Shown: positions 17,829 to 27,248, counted from the stretch's first letter. The stretch is DNA of 64,000 nt from Leifsonia xyli subsp. xyli str. CTCB07 (GCF_000007665.1 NC_006087.1:1240001-1304000); one strand, 5' to 3'. Program-made: numbers and translations. Notes: generated from the sequence alone by a model not told the origin.

Positions 17829-18944
17829 CTACGCGAGCGCGGCGGCGATCTCGCTCTCGGGGAGGCCGTGGGCTTCGGCGACGCCGCGGTTCGTGACCTG
17901 GCCGGCGTGGACGTTCAGACCGAGGGCCAGCGAGGCGTCATCGCGGAGTGCTTCTGCCCAGCCGCGGTTCGCGATCGAGCGGGCGTAGGGCAGGGTCGCG
18001 TTAGTGAGGGCATATGTGGAGGTGTGCGGCACGGCGCCCGGCATATTGGCAACGCAGTAGAAAACCGACTGGTGAACGGTGAACGTCGGGGCGGCGTGGG
18101 TGGTCGGGTGGGAGCCGGCGAAGCATCCGCCCTGGTCGACCGCGATGTCCACGAGGACGCTGCCCGGCTTCATCCGCGAGACGAGGTCGTCGCTGACGAG
18201 CGTCGGGGCCTTCGCACCGGGCACGAGCACCGAGCCGATGGCGAGGTCGGAGGCTACGACAGCCCTGTCGATCTCGAAGCTGTTGGACGCGATGGTTTTG
18301 ATGCGTCCGGCGTACAGGGCTTCGAGTTCGCGGAGGCGCACGATGTTCGTGTCGAGGACGGTGACGTCTGCGCCCAGTCCGACGGCCACCGAGATCGCGT
18401 TCGTGCCGGCCACGCCGCCGCCGAGCACCGTCACGACGGCGGGATGCGTCCCCGGCACACCCGGGACCAGCAGACCCGGCCCGCCGTTTGGCTTGAGCAT
18501 AGTGTTCGCCCCCACGATGGGCGCGAGCCGCCCTGCGACCTCGCTCATCGGTGCGAGCAACGGCAGGGAACGGTTCGGCAGCTGCACGGTCTCGTAGCCG
18601 ATGGCGGTCATGCCGGAGGCGATGAGCGCGCGGGTGAGCGCTTCGTCGGCGGCGAGATGCAGATAGGCGAACAGCACCAGGCCCTCGCGGAAGTGGCCGT
18701 ACTCGCTCGCGACCGGCTCTTTGACTTTCAGGATGAGGTCACCGGCCGCCCAGGTCGCCGCAGCGTCCGGCAGGAGTGTCGCGCCCGAGGCCGCATAGAA
18801 CTCGTCGGGGATGGAGGAACCGGCCCCGGCGCCCATCTCCACATAGACCTCGTGCCCGGCGCCGACCAGATCATGCACACCGGCCGGGGTGATCGCCACC
18901 CGGAACTCGTTGTTCTTGATCTCGCGGGGGATCGTGACCTTCAT
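17829..18944 (-). CDS. ald: Alanine dehydrogenase
   Basis: The 371-residue NAD-dependent enzyme interconverts L-alanine and pyruvate plus ammonia. KVTIPREIKNNEFRVAITP at the N-terminus carries the substrate-binding Arg. VEMGAGAGSSIPDEFY, VKEPVASEY and the Rossmann motif VLGGGVAGTNA follow, and MPGAVPHTSTYALTNATLPY near the C-terminus is diagnostic of the family. Length is normal. The ATG at 18944 is preceded by GAGGA on the minus strand; an in-frame ATG four codons upstream has no such site. An AT-rich dyad about 55-75 bases upstream could be a regulator site. Confidence 0.96.
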   Translation of the reverse strand: MKVTIPREIKNNEFRVAITPAGVHDLVGAGHEVYVEMGAGAGSSIPDEFYAASGATLLPDAAATWAAGDLILKVKEPVASEYGHFREGLVLFAYLHLAADEALTRALIASGMTAIGYETVQLPNRSLPLLAPMSEVAGRLAPIVGANTMLKPNGGPGLLVPGVPGTHPAVVTVLGGGVAGTNAISVAVGLGADVTVLDTNIVRLRELEALYAGRIKTIASNSFEIDRAVVASDLAIGSVLVPGAKAPTLVSDDLVSRMKPGSVLVDIAVDQGGCFAGSHPTTHAAPTFTVHQSVFYCVANMPGAVPHTSTYALTNATLPYARSIANRGWAEALRDDASLALGLNVHAGQVTNRGVAEAHGLPESEIAAALA

Positions 18945-18999
18945 GGTGTTCCTCACACTTCGACGTGATGTTCGGTCTCACCCTAGCCTGGTTGACAGA

Positions 19000-19017
19000 T
19001 GATTTCGATATAAATCA
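19000..19017 (-). promoter_or_regulatory. Dyad TGATTT-N6-AAATCA upstream of ald, possible Lrp/AsnC site
   Basis: An inverted repeat with 6-base arms lies in an AT-rich patch in the 264-base gap upstream of ald. A nearby TTGATT/TGATTC pair (about 19044-19070) adds AT-rich half-site-like sequence. Lrp/AsnC regulators such as mycobacterial AldR control ald genes from AT-rich dyads. No such regulator gene is in the window, so the link is inferred. The remainder of the gap, to 19208, shows no gene. Confidence 0.35.
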
Positions 19018-19208
19018 GAATTTTTCATGCCGATTCCGTCATCTGATTCAATCCAAAGGGTTGATTTCCACGGTTCCCGTGAGCGAATGCTCTGGTGACC
19101 GGCTGCGGGTGCGTTTTCCGCGTCGCCGGGTCGTTCGGCCAGACGCCATTCGGGCGCTGGCGCGTGCGGATCACCGCATCTGGCGAGGGAGACCAGCCCG
19201 CCGGGCGG

Positions 19209-20261
19209 TCACGCGGAGGGGCGCTGCCGGAGCGCCGTCCCGCTGCGACCCTCCCTCGCTGCGCGGATTGCGCCCACCGGCTGCCCGCCGCCGAACACGG
19301 CGAGATCGAGCTTCGGTGTGATCGCCTCGACCGCCGATCGCTCGATCGCGCCCGCGTCGGCCAGAAGAGTCAGTGCGACGATGGAGGCCGCGCGCAGGCT
19401 CCCGTCGAGGATCTTCAGCGCGACGGTGACACCGTTCGGCGCGACCATGACCATCACTCCCTCGGCGCCCCCTTTCGCGAAGATCCCGAGTTCGTCGATG
19501 ACGACGGTGTTCGCGCGCCCCGGTCCGTCGATAGCCCAGCCGTCCGCGAGCACCGCCGACCGCAGCGACGCGGCGTTCTTGAAGAGAGCGAACGGCGAGC
19601 CCTCCGACGCGGTGCCGATCCGCTGGATTCCGCGGGCGAGCGCCACCAGCGACATCGCATGCACCGGAGCGCCGCAGCCGTCGATTCCGGTCGCGGTGAT
19701 CTTCTCGCCGGTAAGCCGCTCGACCGTGTCCCGGATGCGGATTTGCAGCGGATGCTGCGGGTCGAGGTAGCTCTCGAACGGCCAGTCATTGATCCGGCAG
19801 GCGAGCAGCATCGCCGCGTGCTTGCCGGAGCAGTTCATGAAGATCGCCTGCTTGGGCAGCCCCGCGCGGACGGCCTCGTCGCGGGCGTGTGCGTCGAGCG
19901 GCCCGTCGGCGGGGCACAGCAAAGCGTCTTCGGTCAGCCTCGCCTGCGCGAGCAGACCCCGCACGACGGAGAGGTGCGCTGGTGTGGCGCTGTGGCTTGC
20001 GGTCGCAAGAACGGCGCTCGGGCCCTTCAGCGGCGCTCCGGCGCTCATCACCCCGACAGCCTGGAATGGCTTCATCGACGAGCGCGGGAAGACCGGGCGC
20101 TCCGGAGCGCCGAGCGAGCGCACGATGCCGCTCTCAGCCCCGAGTACCACGGCCGAGCCGAGGTGCCGGGACTCCACGAAACCGCTGCGCTCGACCACGG
20201 CGAGCTCCGCGGCTTCGTCGGCCCGGAACACCGCAGGGGGCTGGGCGCTCTCCGGGCTCAC
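19209..20261 (-). CDS. Asparaginase (PF06089-type, asparaginase II family)
   Basis: The 350-residue product belongs to the family typified by Rhizobium asparaginase, which is unrelated to the E. coli enzymes. Visible hallmarks are FPRSSMKPFQAVGVM, LATASHSATPAHL, FMNCSGKHAAML and GIDGCGAPVHAMSL. It would hydrolyse L-asparagine to aspartate and ammonia in the cytoplasm. The GTG at 20261 overlaps the stop of the upstream GABA aminotransferase gene, so the two are co-translated. The open frame extends upstream, but only as a shadow of gabT. A nitrogen-scavenging role is consistent with ald and gabT next door. Confidence 0.85.
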   Translation of the reverse strand: MSPESAQPPAVFRADEAAELAVVERSGFVESRHLGSAVVLGAESGIVRSLGAPERPVFPRSSMKPFQAVGVMSAGAPLKGPSAVLATASHSATPAHLSVVRGLLAQARLTEDALLCPADGPLDAHARDEAVRAGLPKQAIFMNCSGKHAAMLLACRINDWPFESYLDPQHPLQIRIRDTVERLTGEKITATGIDGCGAPVHAMSLVALARGIQRIGTASEGSPFALFKNAASLRSAVLADGWAIDGPGRANTVVIDELGIFAKGGAEGVMVMVAPNGVTVALKILDGSLRAASIVALTLLADAGAIERSAVEAITPKLDLAVFGGGQPVGAIRAAREGRSGTALRQRPSA

Positions 20262-21613
20262 AGCGTCTCGAGGGCGTCGTCGATCACGGAGACGGCGTCT
20301 GCGATGAGCTCGTCCGAGACGGCGAGGCTCGGCAGGAACCGGAGCACATTGCCCCAGGTGCCGGCGGTGAGGAACAGGATGCCGTGCTGCGCCGCGTACG
20401 CGACGACCGCGCTGACGGCCTCCGGGTTTGGCTCCTTGCTCGTCTGCGCCGTTCCCGGCTTCACCAGTTCGATCGCGATCATCGCGCCGATACCGCGGAC
20501 CTCGCCGATGATGTCGTACTTCTCCTGGAGGGCGAGCAGTGCGGGCTTCAGGGCGTTCTCGATGCGCTTGCCCTCCGCGAGGAGATCGTTCTTCTCGATC
20601 TGGTCGAAGACGGCGATCGCGGCGGCCGCAGCGACCGGATTGCCGCCGAAGGTGCCGCCCAGGCCGCCGGGCTGGGCGGAGTCCATGATCTCGGCGCGGC
20701 CGGTCACTGCGGCGAGCGGCAGGCCGCCCGCGATGCCTTTGGCGCTCAGCACCAGGTCGGGGACAAATCCGAAGTGCTCGCTGGCGTAGTAGGCGCCGGT
20801 GCGCGCCATCCCGCTCTGGATCTCGTCGGCGATGAACACGACGCCGTTCGCGGTGCACCAGGTCTGGAGGGCCGGCAGGTAGTCGTCGGCCGGCACGATG
20901 AAGCCGCCTTCGCCCTGGATCGGCTCGGCCACGAGACAGGCCAGGTCGCTCGCGCCGACGACTTTTTCGAGATAGGCGATCGTGCGCGAGGCCGCCTCGG
21001 CGCCGCTGAGGCCGTCGCGGTAGGGGTAGGAGCCGGGGGCGTGGTAGACGTCGCCGGCGAGCGGCCCGAAGCCGCTCGCGTACGGCATGGCCTTGTAGTT
21101 CATCGCCATCGTCAGGTTCGTCCGGCCGTGGTAAGCGTGGTCGAGCGTGGCGACGGCGCGGCGGCCGGTGTGCTTGCGGGCGATCTTGACGCCGTTTTCG
21201 ACGGCTTCCGCGCCGGAGTTCACGAGCACCGTCTTCTTGGCGTGGTCGCCGGGGGTGTGCTCGGCGAGCAGCTCCGCGACACGCACGTACTCCTCGTAGG
21301 GCGTGATCGTGAAGAGCGTGTGGATGACGTCCTGCACCTGTTCGGTGGCGGCAGCGACGACCGCGCTGTCCGTGTGGCCAATCGTGGTCACGCCGATGCC
21401 GGCGCCGAAGTCCACGAACTGGTTGCCGTCGACATCGACCAGGACCGCGCCGTTCGCGCGGGCGATGTACACCGGGAGCGCCGAGGAGACACCGCTCGGC
21501 ACGACGGCGAGACGGCGCTGGTGCAGCTCCTGCGACTTCGGGCCGGGGATGGCGGTGACGATGCGGCGTTCTTGCGCCACGGAGTGGCCGGGCGCGCTCG
21601 GGGTCTCAGTCAT
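20258..21613 (-). CDS. gabT: 4-aminobutyrate aminotransferase, copy 1
   Basis: The 451-residue class III PLP-dependent aminotransferase moves the amino group of GABA to 2-oxoglutarate. Motifs seen: VNSGAEAVENGVKIAR, the PLP-phosphate segment, AEPIQGEGGFIVP, FIADEIQSGMARTG and the Schiff-base Lys in SAKGIAGGLPLAAVTG. The ATG at 21613 is used; TAGACT lies a few bases upstream and there is no clear Shine-Dalgarno. A second similar copy is at 23794. The OsmC gene runs divergently from it across a ~39-base gap. Confidence 0.9.
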   Translation of the reverse strand: MTETPSAPGHSVAQERRIVTAIPGPKSQELHQRRLAVVPSGVSSALPVYIARANGAVLVDVDGNQFVDFGAGIGVTTIGHTDSAVVAAATEQVQDVIHTLFTITPYEEYVRVAELLAEHTPGDHAKKTVLVNSGAEAVENGVKIARKHTGRRAVATLDHAYHGRTNLTMAMNYKAMPYASGFGPLAGDVYHAPGSYPYRDGLSGAEAASRTIAYLEKVVGASDLACLVAEPIQGEGGFIVPADDYLPALQTWCTANGVVFIADEIQSGMARTGAYYASEHFGFVPDLVLSAKGIAGGLPLAAVTGRAEIMDSAQPGGLGGTFGGNPVAAAAAIAVFDQIEKNDLLAEGKRIENALKPALLALQEKYDIIGEVRGIGAMIAIELVKPGTAQTSKEPNPEAVSAVVAYAAQHGILFLTAGTWGNVLRFLPSLAVSDELIADAVSVIDDALETL

Positions 21614-21652
21614 GATGAGTCCGAGTCTAATCGCGGTGGAATAATCGTCGCC

Positions 21653-22126
21653 ATGAAGCTCGAGCATCGATACGCTGTGGACGTCCAGTGGACGGGCAAC
21701 CGCGGGACCGGCACCAGCGGGTACAAGGACTACGGCCGCGACCACACCGTTAGCGCAGTCGGCAAGCGCTCCCTGGAGGGGTCGGCCGATCGCGCGTTCT
21801 TCGGAGACACCGACCGCTGGAACCCCGAGGAGCTGCTCCTCGCGGCGCTCAGCCAGTGCCACATGCTGAGCTACCTCGCTGAGGCAGCCCGGACCGGGCT
21901 GGTCGTCGTCGGCTACACGGACGCCGCGACCGGCGTCATGGCTCAGACCGGCAACGGCGGAGGCCACTTCACCAGAGCGACCCTGCAGCCGAAGGTGACG
22001 ATCGCGGATCCCGCGCAGACCGAGCTGTCGAACTCTCTGCATCGCCAGTCAGCGGAGAAGTGCTTCATCGTGGCGAACGTGAACTTCCCGGTGCGGCACG
22101 AACCGGAGACGCTCGTCCTCGTCTGA
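21653..22126 (+). CDS. OsmC-family protein
   Basis: The 157-residue product has the OsmC/Ohr fold signature: NPEELLLAALSQCHMLSYLA with the redox-active Cys, and SAEKCFIVANVNFPV with the second Cys. It probably reduces organic or fatty-acid hydroperoxides in the cytoplasm. Length is typical. The ATG at 21653 follows AATAAT by about 7 bases with no Shine-Dalgarno, so the transcript may be nearly leaderless. It is divergent from gabT copy 1 and convergent with the acyltransferase gene. Confidence 0.88.
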   Translation: MKLEHRYAVDVQWTGNRGTGTSGYKDYGRDHTVSAVGKRSLEGSADRAFFGDTDRWNPEELLLAALSQCHMLSYLAEAARTGLVVVGYTDAATGVMAQTGNGGGHFTRATLQPKVTIADPAQTELSNSLHRQSAEKCFIVANVNFPVRHEPETLVLV

Positions 22127-22133
22127 GCGGGTT

Positions 22134-22871
22134 CTACAGTCGCTCAGGCCGCAGCGCCCGCTTGATACGTTCCATGGTCGTCGCGGGCGGGGACTCATTG
22201 TAGACGCCCGCGAGCTCTTGGCCGGTGAGCGCGTGGATGGCCGCCATGATCTCATCGGTCGCCTGACGCCGTGCGCGTCCAGAGCCGGCCGAGCCGTAGC
22301 GGCTGACGTCGATCGGCTCGCCGAACGACACGGTCACGCGGTGGACGCGCGGGAACTTCGCGCCGACGGGCTGCATCTTCTCCGTGCCGCTCAGGCCGAC
22401 CGGGACGACGGTCGCGCCGGTTGTCAGCGCGAGCCAGCCGATGCCGGTGCGGCCCTTGTAGAGCCGGCCGTCCAGGGACCGGGTGCCCTCAGGGTAGACC
22501 GCGAAGGCCGCGCCCGTGTCGATGATGCGGCGCGATTGCTCCAGCGCCTCCTGCGCCGCCTGGCCTGCGCCGCGCTCGACGCCGATCGCGCCGATGGCGG
22601 TGAAGAAGCTGCGGCTGACGCGCCCCCGGAAACCGGCGCCCTCGAAGTAGTGCGACTTGGCGAGGAACTGCACACGCCGCGGCGACGTCATCGGGATGAC
22701 GATAGAGTCGATGAACGACAGATGGTTGCTCGCGAGGATGACTTTGCCGTGTCGCGGGACGTTGCGACGTCCGACCACTCGCGGACGGTAGACGATTTTT
22801 GCCAGCGGTGCGACGATCCACCGGCCGGCGAAATAGAGGAAGCCGGGTCGCCGCAACTCGTTCTGGGTCAC
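22134..22871 (-). CDS. PlsC-type 1-acylglycerol-3-phosphate acyltransferase
   Basis: The 245-residue membrane-associated acyltransferase has the catalytic His-x4-Asp in SNHLSFIDSI, the phosphate-binding YPEGTRSLDG and the downstream VPVGLSGTEKM. It likely acylates lysophosphatidate in phospholipid synthesis. The GTG at 22871 is preferred over an in-frame ATG at 22904 because TACGCT ends exactly 7 bases before it, the spacing seen at several other leaderless starts in this window. The secreted-protein gene lies upstream in the same direction. Confidence 0.82.
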   Translation of the reverse strand: MTQNELRRPGFLYFAGRWIVAPLAKIVYRPRVVGRRNVPRHGKVILASNHLSFIDSIVIPMTSPRRVQFLAKSHYFEGAGFRGRVSRSFFTAIGAIGVERGAGQAAQEALEQSRRIIDTGAAFAVYPEGTRSLDGRLYKGRTGIGWLALTTGATVVPVGLSGTEKMQPVGAKFPRVHRVTVSFGEPIDVSRYGSAGSGRARRQATDEIMAAIHALTGQELAGVYNESPPATTMERIKRALRPERL

Positions 22872-22877
22872 CCGTCG

Positions 22878-22883
22878 AGCGTA
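22878..22883 (-). promoter_or_regulatory. -10 hexamer TACGCT, leaderless start of the plsC-type gene
   Basis: TACGCT ends 7 bases before GTG 22871, so the first transcribed base would be at or next to the start codon. No Shine-Dalgarno is evident and no -35 element is clear. Confidence 0.45.
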
Positions 22884-22917
22884 ATCGCGGGTGCATGCCG
22901 TCATAGGTATGCGCCGC

Positions 22918-23790
22918 TCAGAACCGGAACCCGCTCGGCAGCGGACAGCCCTCTCCGCCTGTGTAGACGAGACACGGTTCCACGAAGCCCCGGTAGCGCA
23001 CCGCGAGCGGGTCGCCGAACCAGCGGTTGTAGAGGCGCGAGAAGTTCAGGTTGCCGTAGACAGAGCAGTCGCCGGCCGGTCCGTTCGGGTGGGCGAGCGT
23101 CTCGGCGTTCGGCTGGTATGGCGTGTAGTTGTACAGATTCGCGGTGGCCTGATTGAGTATCCGGACGGTGTGCGAACCGCACGAGCGGTGCGGATGGTAC
23201 TGGATGTCGTTGCGGTCGATCCGGTAGCGCCAATCGCCCGGATGCGCAGCGTACTCGCGGAACTGCCACGCCGCCCGGTACACCTGATTGTAGAAGCCGA
23301 AGTAGCGCTCGTCGCACGCGGCGGTGTCCGGGCACGCGTACCCGGTGGCCTTCTGGTATCCGGAGGCGCTCGGCGCTGTGAGCAGCGACTGCTCTTTCTG
23401 CAGCAGCGCCAGCAGTACGCGCGGGCTGATCGTGCAGGCCTTGGCCACCCGGGCGACGATGCTGCTTGCGCGCTCTCTCCTCTCGCTCTGCAGCGCGGCG
23501 CAGCGCCCGGCCGACGCTTTGGTGTCGGGAGTGTCTATCCGGTAGTCCGCCGGGCAGGGCGAGTCGTCCTTGGGCCGGCAGTCCAGGTGGTCGAGGAATC
23601 CTTGGATTTGGGCCGCGGTCATCGCGTCCGGGTTGAAGAAGCTGTCGTCGCTGATGATGTCGCCCGGGTCGAAGGACGGTGCGGTCGCGGCCGAAGCGGG
23701 GGCGAGCGGCAGAGCGCCGAAGACCGCGAGCGCCACCGCGGCCAGGGCGCCTGCGGCGACAGAGCGCGGGCGAAGGCACACCACCCGCAC
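22918..23790 (-). CDS. Secreted Cys-rich protein, probable lysozyme-like domain
   Basis: The 290-residue product has a signal peptide at 1-34 (Arg-rich n-region, LAAVALAVFGALPLAPASA). The mature part has about nine Cys, which suggests disulfides, and motifs I associate with a widespread actinobacterial secreted domain: FFNPDAMTAAQIQGFLD, VLLALLQKEQSLLT, ATGYACPDTAACDERYFGFYNQVYRAAWQF and LYNYTPYQPNAETL. The helix with KEQ followed by Tyr/Gly-rich segments recalls goose-lysozyme or SLT folds, so cell-wall hydrolysis is plausible with Glu of KEQ as acid. I cannot assign a named family. It starts 3 bases after gabT copy 2 ends. Confidence 0.7.
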   Translation of the reverse strand: MRVVCLRPRSVAAGALAAVALAVFGALPLAPASAATAPSFDPGDIISDDSFFNPDAMTAAQIQGFLDHLDCRPKDDSPCPADYRIDTPDTKASAGRCAALQSERRERASSIVARVAKACTISPRVLLALLQKEQSLLTAPSASGYQKATGYACPDTAACDERYFGFYNQVYRAAWQFREYAAHPGDWRYRIDRNDIQYHPHRSCGSHTVRILNQATANLYNYTPYQPNAETLAHPNGPAGDCSVYGNLNFSRLYNRWFGDPLAVRYRGFVEPCLVYTGGEGCPLPSGFRF

Positions 23791-23793
23791 CCC

Positions 23794-25131
23794 TCAGCCG
23801 AGCCGCTCGAGCGCCGCTTCGATGACGGTCGCCGCATCGTCGATCAGCTCCTCGCTGATCACGACCGACGGCAGCAAACGCAGAACGCTGTCCCAGCTGC
23901 CCGCGTCGAGCGGGATGACGCCGTTGCCCGTCGCGTGGGCCAGCACGGCTCTCAGCGCCTCCGGGTTCGGCTTCTTCGTGCCGGGCACGACAAGTTCGAT
24001 CCCGAACATCGCGCCCTTGCCGCGCACCTCGCCGACCACCGGGAAGCGCTCAGCCCAGTCGCCGATGCGCGCCCAGAGCGCGCGCTCGACGCGCTTCGCC
24101 TCGTCGAGGAGGTTTTCTCTCTCGACGACCTCGAAGACGGCGAGGGCCGCCGCAGTGGAGACCGGATTGCCGCCGAAGGTGCCGCCGATCCCGCCGGGCT
24201 GAACGGCGTCCATGATCTCAGCGCGTCCGGTGACGGCCGCGAGCGGGAAGCCGCCCGCGATGCCCTTCGCCGTCGTGATGAGGTCGGGGACGACCCCGTG
24301 GTGCTCGATGGCGTACCAGGTGCCGGTGCGGCCGATGCCGGCCTGGATCTCGTCAGCGACGAACACGATGCCGTTCTCGGAGCAGAACTCGCTGAGGCGC
24401 TTGAAGTAGCCGGGCGCCGGGATGACGATGCCGCCGTCGCCCTGAATCGGCTCCACGAACAGAGCGGCCAGCTCGGTGGCCCCGATGTGCGTGTTGATGT
24501 AGTCGATCGCGCGTTCCGCGGCCTCCTCCCCGATCATCCCCTCCGGGTCGCGGAACGGGTAGCTGAGCGGGAGGCTGTAGATCTCGCCGGGGAACGGCCC
24601 CATCCCGGCCCGCTCCGGCCACGGCCGGTAGGTCATCGCCATCGTCAGGTTGGTGCGCCCGTGGAAGGCGTGGTCAAGGGTCGCGATCGCGCGCCGGCCG
24701 GTGTGTTTGCGAGCGATCTTCACCGCGTTCTCGACCGCCTCCGCGCCTGAGTTGACCAGAATGCTGCGCTTCTCGACGTCGCCCGGTGTGATTTCCGCGA
24801 GTTTCTCGGCGACGCGCACGTAGTTCTCGTACGGCGTGACCGTGAAGAGCGTGTGCGTGAGCTTGGCCGCCTGCTCGGCGGCCGCGGCGGCGACCGCCGG
24901 GTGTGCGTGGCCGATGGTCGTGACGCCGATGCCGCAGCCCAGGTCGATGAGCCGGTTGCCGTCCACATCCACCAGGATCGCGCCGGAGCCGGACTCCATG
25001 TAGATATTCGCGAGTGTCCCCGCTCCGCGGCTCACCGACGCTTCGCGGCGACGCTGCAACTCCACCGAGCGCGGGCCCGGCAGTTCGGTGACGATGCGGC
25101 GGGACTGGGGCACAGAGAACTCGCGAGTCAT
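23794..25131 (-). CDS. gabT: 4-aminobutyrate aminotransferase, copy 2
   Basis: The 445-residue class III aminotransferase closely resembles copy 1: VNSGAEAVENAVKIARKHTGRR, FVEPIQGDGGIVIPAPGYF, FVADEIQAGIGRTG and the PLP Lys in TAKGIAGGFPLAAVTG. Either copy could serve GABA, 5-aminovalerate or a related omega-amine. The ATG at 25131 is chosen because TACGAT ends 8 bases before it; an in-frame ATG at 25140 is the alternative. It is divergent from the FKBP lipoprotein gene. Confidence 0.9.
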   Translation of the reverse strand: MTREFSVPQSRRIVTELPGPRSVELQRRREASVSRGAGTLANIYMESGSGAILVDVDGNRLIDLGCGIGVTTIGHAHPAVAAAAAEQAAKLTHTLFTVTPYENYVRVAEKLAEITPGDVEKRSILVNSGAEAVENAVKIARKHTGRRAIATLDHAFHGRTNLTMAMTYRPWPERAGMGPFPGEIYSLPLSYPFRDPEGMIGEEAAERAIDYINTHIGATELAALFVEPIQGDGGIVIPAPGYFKRLSEFCSENGIVFVADEIQAGIGRTGTWYAIEHHGVVPDLITTAKGIAGGFPLAAVTGRAEIMDAVQPGGIGGTFGGNPVSTAAALAVFEVVERENLLDEAKRVERALWARIGDWAERFPVVGEVRGKGAMFGIELVVPGTKKPNPEALRAVLAHATGNGVIPLDAGSWDSVLRLLPSVVISEELIDDAATVIEAALERLG

Positions 25132-25197
25132 GCGTCTCATCGTAGGGTGCGATTCTCTTTAGCGAGAGCTGAGGAAAATACGGCAGTATGGCTATTT

Positions 25198-26163
25198 GTG
25201 CGCAAAATCCTCTCCGTTACCACCGCAGTCCTGATCGTCGCCGGCCTCGCCGCGTGCAGCGGCTCGGGCTCGCCGGCCCCGTCCGCCACCTCCGCCAGCG
25301 CCTCCTGCCAGAACACGAAGGCCGGTAGCGCCTCGAAATCGGTGAAGGTCACCGGTGAGTTCGGCCAGACACCGACGGTCGCCTTCACCACTCCACTCAG
25401 GATGTCGGATGCTGAGCGGAGCGTCGTGATCGAGGGCAAGGGAGCGAAGGCGGCACCGGGCGCCACAGCCACCGTCGGCCTCGCCGCCTACAACGGCGAA
25501 ACCGGCAAGGAGCTCGCCGCACCGGAGGGCTTCGCGGGCAGCAGTGCCCTCACCGCCCAGCTCACGGGCTCCGCTCTTCTGCCCGGTTTCGTCCGCGCGC
25601 TCGAGTGCCTCAGCGTGGGCTCGCGCGCCGTCGTCACCACCACCGCCGAAGACGCCTTCGGCTCCGCCTACTCGCAGCTCGGCATGAAGGAGAAAGACCC
25701 GGTCGTCCTCGTCGCCGACCTCATCGGCATCCCGCCGACCCGCGCCGACGGCAAGCCGGTGACCCCGCCCGCGGGCTTCCCGACCGTGAAGCTCGCCAAG
25801 GACGGCGAGCCGTCGATCACCATCCCGAAGGCCGATCCGCCCACCGAGACCCGCATCGCGCAGCTCAAACAGGGCTCCGGGGAGACGGTCCTTCCGGGGG
25901 ACACCGTGACCGTGCAGTATAAGGGCGTGCTGTGGCGCAACGGGGAGATGTTCGATTCCAGCTGGAGCCGAGGGGCGCCGGCCCCGCTCAAGACCACCGG
26001 TGTGGTGAAGGGATTCCAGAATGCTCTGGAGGGCCAGACCGTCGGCTCGCAGGTCATCGCGATCATCCCGCCCGCTGACGGCTACGGGGAGAAGGGCTCG
26101 GGGAAGATCACCGCCACCGACACGATGGTCTTCGTCATCGACATCCTCGGAACGACCCGCTGA
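25198..26163 (+). CDS. FKBP-type peptidyl-prolyl isomerase lipoprotein with tandem FKBP domains
   Basis: The 321-residue product has a lipoprotein signal ending in the lipobox Leu-Ala-Ala-Cys at about residue 19. It therefore acts on the outer face of the membrane. The second half (about 215-320) is a clear FKBP domain: [44 protein letters not shown] and FVIDILG. The first half (about 70-180) looks like a second FKBP-like domain ([20 protein letters not shown]) lacking the normal F-D-S-S segment, so it may be substrate-binding only. GTG 25198 is the only start that leaves an intact signal peptide. The stop overlaps the dxr ATG by one base. Confidence 0.88.
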   Translation: MRKILSVTTAVLIVAGLAACSGSGSPAPSATSASASCQNTKAGSASKSVKVTGEFGQTPTVAFTTPLRMSDAERSVVIEGKGAKAAPGATATVGLAAYNGETGKELAAPEGFAGSSALTAQLTGSALLPGFVRALECLSVGSRAVVTTTAEDAFGSAYSQLGMKEKDPVVLVADLIGIPPTRADGKPVTPPAGFPTVKLAKDGEPSITIPKADPPTETRIAQLKQGSGETVLPGDTVTVQYKGVLWRNGEMFDSSWSRGAPAPLKTTGVVKGFQNALEGQTVGSQVIAIIPPADGYGEKGSGKITATDTMVFVIDILGTTR

Positions 26164-27248
26164 TGTCCGTGCGCCGCGTCGTCATCCTCGGCTCCACCGG
26201 CTCCATCGGCATGCAGGCGCTCGAGGTCGTCGCGGCCAATCCGGACCGGTTCCAGGTCGTCGGGCTGACGGCCGGCAGCAGTGCCGGCCAGCTCGCCGAG
26301 CAGGCCGAGCGATTCGGCGTGCGGGAGACCGCACTGGGCGCCGGGGACTCAGAGCGGCTCGTCCGCTCCGTCGACGCGGATGTCGTGCTCAACGGCATCA
26401 CCGGTTCGGTCGGTCTCGGCCCGACCCTCGCCGCACTCGAGTCAGGCCGGACGCTGGCCCTGGCCAACAAGGAGTCGCTGATCGTCGGCGGCGAACTCGT
26501 CAAACGGGCCGCCGCGCCGGGGCAGCTCATCCCGGTCGACTCGGAGCACTCCGCTCTCGCACAGGCGCTGCGTTCTGGGGCGGCGGGGGAAGTCAGCCGG
26601 CTCGTTCTGACGGCCTCAGGCGGCCCCTTCCGTGGCCGCTCGCGCGAGTCGCTGCGCCAGGTCACCCCGGCCGAGGCGCTCGCCCACCCCACCTGGGACA
26701 TGGGTCTGGTTGTGACGACCAACTCCTCGACACTCGTCAACAAGGGCCTGGAGGTGATCGAGGCGCATCTGCTGTTCGGTGTGCCCTACGACCGCATCGA
26801 GGTGACCGTGCATCCGCAATCCGTGGTCCACTCGATGGTCGAGTTCGTCGACGGCTCCACGATCGCACAAGCCTCGCCGCCGGACATGCGTCTCCCGATC
26901 TCCCTCGGCCTCGGCTGGCCGGACCGCGTGCCGGGGACCGGTCTCCCGCTCGACTGGACACGCGCTCACACCTGGACCTTCGAGCCGCTGGACGGCGAAG
27001 CCTTCCCGGCCGTCGCCCTCGCGAAGTGCGTGGGTGTGGCGGGCGGGACCTACCCGGCCGTCTTCAACGCGGCCAACGAACAGGCGGTGGCAGCGTTCCA
27101 CGCCGGGGCGATCGGCTATCTCGACATCGTGGACACGGTGGAGCGCGTGGTCGACGCGCACGAGCCCCAGGCTGAGCTGACGCGGGAGGGCCTCGCGGAG
27201 GCGGAAGGCTGGGCGCGGTCGGCGGCGGACAGGATGCTGGGCCGATAG
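26163..27248 (+). CDS. dxr: 1-deoxy-D-xylulose 5-phosphate reductoisomerase
   Basis: This 361-residue MEP-pathway enzyme converts DXP to 2-C-methyl-D-erythritol 4-phosphate with NADPH. The NADPH site [11 protein letters not shown] is at the N-terminus. [11 protein letters not shown] and VDSEHSAL hold catalytic acidic residues, SGGPFRG and HPTWDMG are typical, and the [16 protein letters not shown] and NAANEQAV motifs follow. Length is slightly short but complete. It is co-translated with the FKBP gene (TGATG). The order dxr, site-2 protease, ispG is a common actinobacterial arrangement. Confidence 0.97.
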   Translation: MSVRRVVILGSTGSIGMQALEVVAANPDRFQVVGLTAGSSAGQLAEQAERFGVRETALGAGDSERLVRSVDADVVLNGITGSVGLGPTLAALESGRTLALANKESLIVGGELVKRAAAPGQLIPVDSEHSALAQALRSGAAGEVSRLVLTASGGPFRGRSRESLRQVTPAEALAHPTWDMGLVVTTNSSTLVNKGLEVIEAHLLFGVPYDRIEVTVHPQSVVHSMVEFVDGSTIAQASPPDMRLPISLGLGWPDRVPGTGLPLDWTRAHTWTFEPLDGEAFPAVALAKCVGVAGGTYPAVFNAANEQAVAAFHAGAIGYLDIVDTVERVVDAHEPQAELTREGLAEAEGWARSAADRMLGR

